Below, piece after piece: positions 58,595-64,000 of a DNA stretch of 64,000 bases. Every line of letters begins with the position of its first letter. The first letter of the stretch is position 1. Source of the DNA: Gammaproteobacteria bacterium (GTDB lineage: Bacteria; Pseudomonadota; Gammaproteobacteria; Pseudomonadales; UBA5518). The notes below the pieces were generated by a model. That model did no database searches. It saw only the letters and a list, made by a program, of their open reading frames with translations, and was not told the origin of the DNA. Where the stretch lies: assembly GCA_016705365.1 (NCBI GenBank), contig JADIYI010000009.1, positions 124,001-188,000 of the forward strand, in the 5' to 3' direction. The translations under genes and the position numbers were made by a program.

Positions 58595-59689
58595 ATGATG
58601 ATTGCACACGCCCCTGGATTGTCAGCAAGACTGCGCACTGCGTTGATGCTGCTTGTTTGTTTTGCCTGGGCAGGCAGCACTATTGCGGAAGATGCCTGCC
58701 TGGCATCGGGCGACTACCGATTCGTCTGCGGTCCGAAGAGCACCGAGGACCTGGTGCTGGTCCCTGGCACGAACTTCATCATTGGCAGCGCTTTCAGTGC
58801 GGGTCCTGCGTTGTACCTGGTCGATGCCGCAGAAAAATCCTGGAGTATTCTCTACCCGGGCGAGCAGGCTCACGCATTACAGGATAGGGAGCGCTATGGC
58901 GCATGCCCCGGCGCACCGGACCCCGCAAAGCTGGTGACGCATGGATTGTATATACGAGCCGGCGACGCGGGACGTTCGACGCTATACGTTGTCGGCCACG
59001 GCGGTCGCGAGGCCATCGAGGTTTTTTCCGTGGATGCCAGCGGCACGCGGCCTGTCGTGACGTGGACCGGTTGCGTGATGATGCCCGAGGGTCTGGCAGC
59101 CAACAGCGTGGCCGCGCTCGCCAACGGCACGCTGCTGGCGACGATTCCACTGCCCCCGGGGAAAACGATCGCTGAAGCGATGAAAGAAAATTTGCCCGGT
59201 GCGGTGTACCAATGGTCACCCGGAGACCGCGGATTCACGAAGATCGAAGGTCCCGATGCGCACTTCCCCAACGGTATCGAGCTGTCTGCGAATGAACAGG
59301 AATTTTATATCGTGAGCGGTTCCAGCGTCGTCGCCTACTCGAACACCCGTCCCGCGCGGCTGCTGCGAAACACGGAACCGCTGGCGTTCGGACCCGATAA
59401 TCTTCATATGGGATCCGACGGACAACTGCTCACCGCAGGCATGATTCTCGATTATCCGGCATGTGCAAAAATCGGTGGCGATGCGGATTTTTCGTTTGAG
59501 GCATTTGCGAATTGCCCAAGACCTTTCATCGTGGCGGCGGTCAATCCGAAAACGATGGAAGTCAGGCAGATTGCCGATGGTCCTGCCAATCCCGTATTCA
59601 GCAATGCCACGATGGTGCTTCCGGTGGGGGACGAATTGTGGATCGGCAGCTTTTTCAGTGATCGTATCGCTTATCGGTCCCGGCACTGA
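58595..59689 (+). CDS. exported SMP-30/gluconolactonase-like beta-propeller protein
   Basis: 364 residues; signal LRTALMLLVCFAWAGSTIAE. Propeller blades are suggested by repeated LYVVGHGGREAIEVFSVD, FPNGIELSANEQEFYIVSGS and PVFSNATMVLPVGDELWIGS segments. The NGIELS blade is like the SMP-30/gluconolactonase family. Cys pairs (DACLASGDYRFVCG) suggest disulfides. Substrate unknown; nearby LLM and FadL genes hint at uptake and oxidation of a hydrophobic compound. Confidence 0.65.
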   Translation: MMIAHAPGLSARLRTALMLLVCFAWAGSTIAEDACLASGDYRFVCGPKSTEDLVLVPGTNFIIGSAFSAGPALYLVDAAEKSWSILYPGEQAHALQDRERYGACPGAPDPAKLVTHGLYIRAGDAGRSTLYVVGHGGREAIEVFSVDASGTRPVVTWTGCVMMPEGLAANSVAALANGTLLATIPLPPGKTIAEAMKENLPGAVYQWSPGDRGFTKIEGPDAHFPNGIELSANEQEFYIVSGSSVVAYSNTRPARLLRNTEPLAFGPDNLHMGSDGQLLTAGMILDYPACAKIGGDADFSFEAFANCPRPFIVAAVNPKTMEVRQIADGPANPVFSNATMVLPVGDELWIGSFFSDRIAYRSRH

Positions 59690-59840
59690 GGCCGTGAGCG
59701 AGACGATCAATGGATCAGCAACACGTGAACAACCCCGCCTACGGGCGAGGGGTTCACGGATCCCCGGTGGGGGACTTTGAATAAATTCCTGCTTGTCTCT
59801 CTGGCTAGCGCCAGTAAATCGTTGGCATAGGAGCGTAGTT

Positions 59841-60719
59841 ATGCAGATAGGTATGACTCTGCCGCTGATGGAGCCCCATGTGAATGGCATCGTGCTGGAG
59901 ACATGGGCGCGTGCCGTGGACAAAGGCCCGTTCAGCTCGCTGTGCTTTGGAGAGCGGATGGCGTTTGACAACCCGGAGATCATGACGCTGCTCGGCGCTT
60001 GCGCGGCATGGACAGAACGCGTACAGCTGCAGACTACGGTTATCGTCGCACAGCTTCACAACCCCGTGATGCTGGCAAAATGTCTGGCGACCGGTGACAT
60101 GCTGAGCCGCGGGCGGCTCACGGTTGGCCTGGGAATCGGTGGACGTACTGAAGACTATGTAGCCGCCGGCGTAGATCCGGCAACGCGTAACCATGCCGAT
60201 CTCGCGGCGCGCGTGGCAATCATGAAACGCGTGTGGGCTGGCGAACAGGTGGTGGACGCGTTGAAACCGGTCGGCCCGGCACCGTATCGTCGAGGTGGTC
60301 CGGAGCTATTGGCAGGCGCTCAGGGGCCCAAGGCAATTCGAGCGGCAGCGCAATGGGCCGACGGCCTGTCGGGATTCAGCTTCGACCTGAACATGAAGGA
60401 TGTGGCTGAGTCATTCAAACAGGTGCGGGCCGCGTGGAGTGAGGCTGGCCGACCGGCGCCAAAGTTGAGCACCGCATTCTGGTTCGCACTCGAGGATGGT
60501 GGTCGCGCGCAGATGCAGCGCCACCTGCGCCACTATTTCAACTGGATCGAACCCGCTGCGCTTGAGGCGATATTACCGACTTCGGGCTTTGCCGGCAGTT
60601 TGGCGGAACTGAAAACCGTGCTGACACAACTCGAGGATCTGGGCGCTGATGAAGTGCATTTGATCCCTACCAGTGACGCTGTTGATCAGGTGTTGCGCAT
60701 TGCCGATCTTGTCGGTTAG
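59841..60719 (+). CDS. luciferase-like monooxygenase (LLM class)
   Basis: 292 residues starting MQIGMTLPLMEPHVNGIVLE; RBS TAGGAG. RVQLQTTVIVAQLHNPVMLA and RGRLTVGLGIGGRTEDYVAA are characteristic of the F420/FMN LLM family. It differs from the protein at 55959 (different subgroup). Substrate unknown. Confidence 0.87.
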   Translation: MQIGMTLPLMEPHVNGIVLETWARAVDKGPFSSLCFGERMAFDNPEIMTLLGACAAWTERVQLQTTVIVAQLHNPVMLAKCLATGDMLSRGRLTVGLGIGGRTEDYVAAGVDPATRNHADLAARVAIMKRVWAGEQVVDALKPVGPAPYRRGGPELLAGAQGPKAIRAAAQWADGLSGFSFDLNMKDVAESFKQVRAAWSEAGRPAPKLSTAFWFALEDGGRAQMQRHLRHYFNWIEPAALEAILPTSGFAGSLAELKTVLTQLEDLGADEVHLIPTSDAVDQVLRIADLVG

Positions 60720-60817
60720 CTCCTGGCCGTTTTGTTGGCATGAGGCAGAACGCTACTGCAGCACGGTAAATGTCCCTTTGACACTCGCGGACAGCGAGGT
60801 TATTCACGAGCGGACCC

Positions 60818-62185
60818 TTAGCGGAGCTTCTGCACCCGCGATCCCTGAAACTCTTTGAGGATCGGCTGGAGAATCAAAAGCTGTCGCTGATGACGGCGGT
60901 AGAGATACTGCAGGATCTCGCCCTCTTGCTCAGCAGGCGCCTCCGACACAAAGTGCTCGAGCGCAGCGTCCGCCGCGCGCCAGTCCGGCGGTCGGGAGCC
61001 GAGCAGGGCTGTCGCCTCGTCGAGATCATCTGATTCGAGGGCCGGTCCGTAACACTCCGAGCGACGCAGGTATTCGGCAACACGCGCAGCGGTCGCGACC
61101 TGATAGTCCGCGTAGTTGTCCGCTCCCTTCGCAACGCAAAGAAGCTTCTCGAGCGCACCAAACGCCGGGGCCTGACGCCCGGAAACGGGCTCTGGCACAG
61201 GCGGCTCTTCCAGCTCCACACCCACTTCGAGCGCCATCACTTCGATCGCCATACGTGCATAGACGTGGTACCAGGCGATGTACTGGACGGGCTCGTCCGG
61301 ATTGGGTTTGTACAAGGTGCTTGCCGTCGACATCGGTACGCAGATACCGACACGCACGGCATGCCAATTCACGACATGCGGGTCCATCTCGCGACCCGAA
61401 AGCTCCGCATACCGTCGCACAGCGTGCGGCAGGGGCCCGAGCGGCTCGGAAAGATCGCGTACAAAGAGGGCGCCCAGATCGCTGGCCGGATCGCCCAGAT
61501 GCGCGAGCTCAAGGTCGAGCACAGCGGTCAAATGTCCTTTATCAAAGATGAACTGGCCCGCATCACCCTGGACGAAGCTGATCTCTTCGCGCCGCGGCTG
61601 GTTCCGCTTCAGCCATTCGATCGTGAAGGCGATTGTCGGGTCCGGGCCCGACTTCGAACGTTCATAATCGGCCTGCCAGCGCGGGAAGTCCCCCCAGGCG
61701 AGTGCGTCGGATCGGGTCGGGCGTTCAAATCCTTCCGCCTCCAGGACCGCGGGATCAATCGCGTGCATCCTGACCAGATTCTGCAAAAATTCGTCGAGCA
61801 CGGCGGTGCGTTCGAGCTCGCTCTCCGCGGTTCCCAGATTCGGTCGCCCCGGTGACCGTTCCATCACGATGCCCGCCGGGTCGTCGCAATAGGCATACAC
61901 ATGCGGGACGAGCACACCTTCCTTTTCGCAGACCTGGAACGCGCGACATTCATGCTCGATGGGGTAGATCCCGACTTGCGGTCGCTCCCCCCGGAAATGA
62001 ACGGGGATGATCTCGCCGTCGCGTTCGACATCGACGTCAAAGGCGGGGCGCCAGCGTGGGTAGCGGTGGTGGCGCACAATGCGTCCGCCGACGGATTTTT
62101 CGATGAAGGCGAAGGCGCGACGCCATTCGGGGGCGAGTTCGCTTTGCTTTGCCGTTTCAGTCTTTTCGTTTTCCCCGCTGCCCAT
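60818..62185 (-). CDS. aminoglycoside phosphotransferase-family kinase
   Basis: 455 residues. ATG 62185 (MGSGENEKTETAKQSELAPE) has AGGAGT upstream. The catalytic loop is SFVQGDAGQFIFDKGHLTAV with LDLELAHLGDP as the metal-binding segment; Gln in place of the usual His before GD is common in this subfamily. These enzymes phosphorylate small molecules and rarely confer resistance. The C-terminal 130 residues are helical and extra to the fold. Confidence 0.82.
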   Translation of the reverse strand: MGSGENEKTETAKQSELAPEWRRAFAFIEKSVGGRIVRHHRYPRWRPAFDVDVERDGEIIPVHFRGERPQVGIYPIEHECRAFQVCEKEGVLVPHVYAYCDDPAGIVMERSPGRPNLGTAESELERTAVLDEFLQNLVRMHAIDPAVLEAEGFERPTRSDALAWGDFPRWQADYERSKSGPDPTIAFTIEWLKRNQPRREEISFVQGDAGQFIFDKGHLTAVLDLELAHLGDPASDLGALFVRDLSEPLGPLPHAVRRYAELSGREMDPHVVNWHAVRVGICVPMSTASTLYKPNPDEPVQYIAWYHVYARMAIEVMALEVGVELEEPPVPEPVSGRQAPAFGALEKLLCVAKGADNYADYQVATAARVAEYLRRSECYGPALESDDLDEATALLGSRPPDWRAADAALEHFVSEAPAEQEGEILQYLYRRHQRQLLILQPILKEFQGSRVQKLR

Positions 62186-62307
62186 GACGAACTCCTCCGG
62201 TCGTTCAATTGGTCGATGAGTATAGCAAGCCCTGGCGTTGCAACCCATAAATAACGGCACATATATTATACTGTTGCGTGTCTTCCCCACGATGACGAGA
62301 AGCCGCC

Positions 62308-62858
62308 ATGCGACAGACCGAACTGCATCTTAGCGTTGAGGATCGTGAGGTGCTCGAACTATATCGTGCGAGCGGGTTGCACCGTGCCCGCGAAGTCAAC
62401 CGGGCACACATCCTGTGCGCCCTTGATCGCGGGATCCCCGAAACCCAGATCATGGCGGTTTTGGGTGTCGGACGATCCGTGATCTGGCGCACACGCCGCG
62501 CGTATCTGGCAGGGGGGACTGATTTTGCGCTGCGCGATGTTGCACGCCCCGGCAAACCGCGGCGATATGCGACCGATGTCGAGGCGAAAATTGCCGCTCT
62601 CGCCTGCTCGCAACCGCCAGCAGGCGCCAAACGCTGGACACTTGAATTGCTGGAACAGGCGGCGCGCGAGCAGCCGGACATAGGCCCGATCAGCCGCGAG
62701 ACAATTCGCCGCTTGCTGAAAAAAACTGCCTCAAAGCCTGGCGCAAGGTGATGTGGTGCATTGGTGTGCTGACCGAAGAATGCCGCCAGCGCAGGTACGG
62801 GCTGTTCGATCTTGATGCCCGTCCGTTCCGGATGACGACGACGCGCGCACCGGCCGGC
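62308..62858 (+). pseudogene. IS630-family transposase, N-terminal half, frameshifted
   Basis: MRQTELHLSVEDREVLELYR, HTH region AVLGVGRSVIWRTRRAYLAG and RWTLELLEQAA match IS630. At a run of seven As (62720-62726) the frame shifts: the continuation CLKAWRKVMWCIGVLTEECR is in another phase, so a base was lost or the element relied on slippage. It is then cut at about 62830 next to the sulfatase gene, lacking the DDE catalytic half. Confidence 0.8.
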
Positions 62859-62894
62859 CCACTGCCCGGCGCGGGCGCGTCGCCTTCCCGAAGC

Positions 62895-64000
62895 TTATTT
62901 CACCTCGACGGTCACTTTCGGAATGCGGCCGTTGAAGCGTGATTTCTGCTCCGAGCCGATTGCCTCGACGACCGGCGTGCCGAGATCGATGCCCACATCG
63001 GCGGTCTCGTCCGCGGAGAAGAGGCCGGCCTGTGTATGCGCGAGTCGGCCCTCGGCAACCTTCTCGCCGTTCACATACAGCACGCCCAGGCCGCCCTTGC
63101 CGGGGCCGCCTCCGTCATAGCTGAAATCGTAGCGCAGCGTCGCCTTGCCGGGCGCAAGCGGCTTCGCAGCGGCGATCGAAACGTGCTCCAGACCGAGGAA
63201 GTTGTAGTCGTACGCCGGCACGCCGTTCTTGACGTACAGCGACCAGCCACCAAAACGCCCGCCCTGCGCGAGGATGGTGCCGTTCCCGCCGCCTGCCGGT
63301 ACCTCGATCTCCGCCGTGATCGTCTTGGACCTGTTCTTCACGTTGATGAAGACCGCCTCCATCATGCCGGTCATGCCTTCGGCCAGGGTCAGCGAGGTGC
63401 GCCCCGCCATCAGGTCCGGGCGGCCGACCAGCTTGGCATCGAGCCGCTCGAACACGCGGTCGTCGATGGGTAGCACGTGGTACTTTTCGGCTTCCGTCAT
63501 GAAGACGGCCTGCAACTCGGCCAGCTTCTTCGGGTCCCTGGCGGCGAGGTCGTTGGTCAGGCTGAAGTCGGCGCGCACGTCGTACAGTTCCCAGGCATCC
63601 TTGTCCAGCGGATTGCGCCCCTTGGCTTCCCATGGCGCGCGATGGATGGTGCGCGCAAACCAGCCGTGGTCATAGATGGCGCGGTTGCCGGCTATCTCGA
63701 AGTACTGGGTAGTGTGGCGCTCACTGGCCTTGGCGTCATCGAAGGTATAGGCGAGACTCGTGCCTTCCATCGGGATCTGCGGCGTGCCATTCACCGTCTT
63801 CGGCTCGGGCAGGCCGATCACCTGAAGGATGGTCGGCGCGACATCGATGACATGCCCGAACTGGCTGCGGATCCCGCTCTTCGCCTTGATGCCCTGCGGC
63901 CAGCTCACCACCATTCCGTTGCGCGTGCCGCCGAAGTCCGAGGGCACCTGCTTCATCCAGCCGAACGGGGCATCGAAGCCCACCGCCCAGCCGGCCGCCA
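62895..64000 (-). CDS. arylsulfatase, C-terminal part (5' end outside the window)
   Basis: 368 residues in the window, open at the right edge. AAGWAVGFDAPFGWMKQVPS, then DFGGTRNGMVVSWP and APTILQVIGLPEP, belong to the C-terminal half of the alkaline-phosphatase-fold sulfatases; WELYDVRADFSLTNDLAARD is the usual WELYD motif. The last 150 residues (GTILAQGGRFGGWSLYVKNG) are the beta-sandwich end seen in long arylsulfatases. The catalytic Cys/Ser-formylglycine motif would lie in the missing part. Confidence 0.9.
   Translation of the reverse strand, partial: AAGWAVGFDAPFGWMKQVPSDFGGTRNGMVVSWPQGIKAKSGIRSQFGHVIDVAPTILQVIGLPEPKTVNGTPQIPMEGTSLAYTFDDAKASERHTTQYFEIAGNRAIYDHGWFARTIHRAPWEAKGRNPLDKDAWELYDVRADFSLTNDLAARDPKKLAELQAVFMTEAEKYHVLPIDDRVFERLDAKLVGRPDLMAGRTSLTLAEGMTGMMEAVFINVKNRSKTITAEIEVPAGGGNGTILAQGGRFGGWSLYVKNGVPAYDYNFLGLEHVSIAAAKPLAPGKATLRYDFSYDGGGPGKGGLGVLYVNGEKVAEGRLAHTQAGLFSADETADVGIDLGTPVVEAIGSEQKSRFNGRIPKVTVEVK

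Overview
The window is high-GC proteobacterial DNA, most likely from a gammaproteobacterium. The best clue is the block alaS, lysC, csrA, tRNA-Ser at 39.7-44.4 kb, a gene order known from Pseudomonas and relatives. Metabolic genes such as lutABC, gcvP, aruH/aruI, acetoacetate decarboxylase, luciferase-like monooxygenases, FadL and a sulfatase would suit an environmental aerobe. I cannot name the species.

Left flank (1-18.9 kb). A DEAD-box RNA helicase runs off the left edge. It is followed by an acetoacetate decarboxylase-family gene, an MFS-like transporter, a Tat-exported aldo/keto reductase and an AruI-like 2-ketoarginine decarboxylase. A 2.9 kb insertion follows, holding a broken ppc start, a lipoprotein, one plus-strand Rhs scrap, a cupin and a Rossmann oxidoreductase. 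Beyond it lie an AruH-like arginine transaminase and carbamate kinase, so arginine transaminase-pathway genes sit on both sides of the insertion. Next come rsuA with a DUF1289 gene, a Fic protein, a hipBA toxin-antitoxin operon, and a graveyard of IS3, IS91 and IS256 fragments around an unidentified membrane-protein gene.

Accessory island (about 18.9-39.8 kb). This is the unusual part. Seven or more incomplete rhs modules lie on the minus strand. They share an almost identical 0.3-1.5 kb core, and the complete ones each end in a different C-terminal tip followed at once by a different small gene. In five of the six tip-gene pairs the reading frames overlap; in the sixth they are 1 nt apart. 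One pair looks like an Ntox37-type tip with an Imm32-type immunity gene; the other partners are mostly small membrane proteins. No rhs 5' end (export or PAAR region) is present. The modules are punctuated by a short motif, AATAAATCYGTCCCC followed by TTWTTCC, which sits at most rhs breakpoints and also at breakpoints in ppc and next to an IS21 fragment. Embedded in the array are a TOTE-type primase-helicase with a Fic-fold partner under palindromic operator-like sites, an IS481-like transposase, and an antitoxin/PIN toxin pair. The array ends at tRNA-Ser(GCT). The 3' end and terminator hairpin of that tRNA are duplicated in tandem, and further copies of the hairpin occur inside the island. This looks like an island built at the 3' end of tRNA-Ser, although no integrase is visible.

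Right flank (40-64 kb). Housekeeping and metabolic genes resume: csrA, lysC, alaS, a Trm112-family gene, an M23 peptidase, greB, lutABC (lactate oxidation), gcvP, metY, an exported sulfite-oxidase-type molybdoenzyme with a diheme cytochrome c, two luciferase-like monooxygenases, a FadL-type porin, an exported SMP-30-like propeller protein, an APH-type kinase, an IS630 remnant and the C-terminal part of an arylsulfatase that leaves the window.
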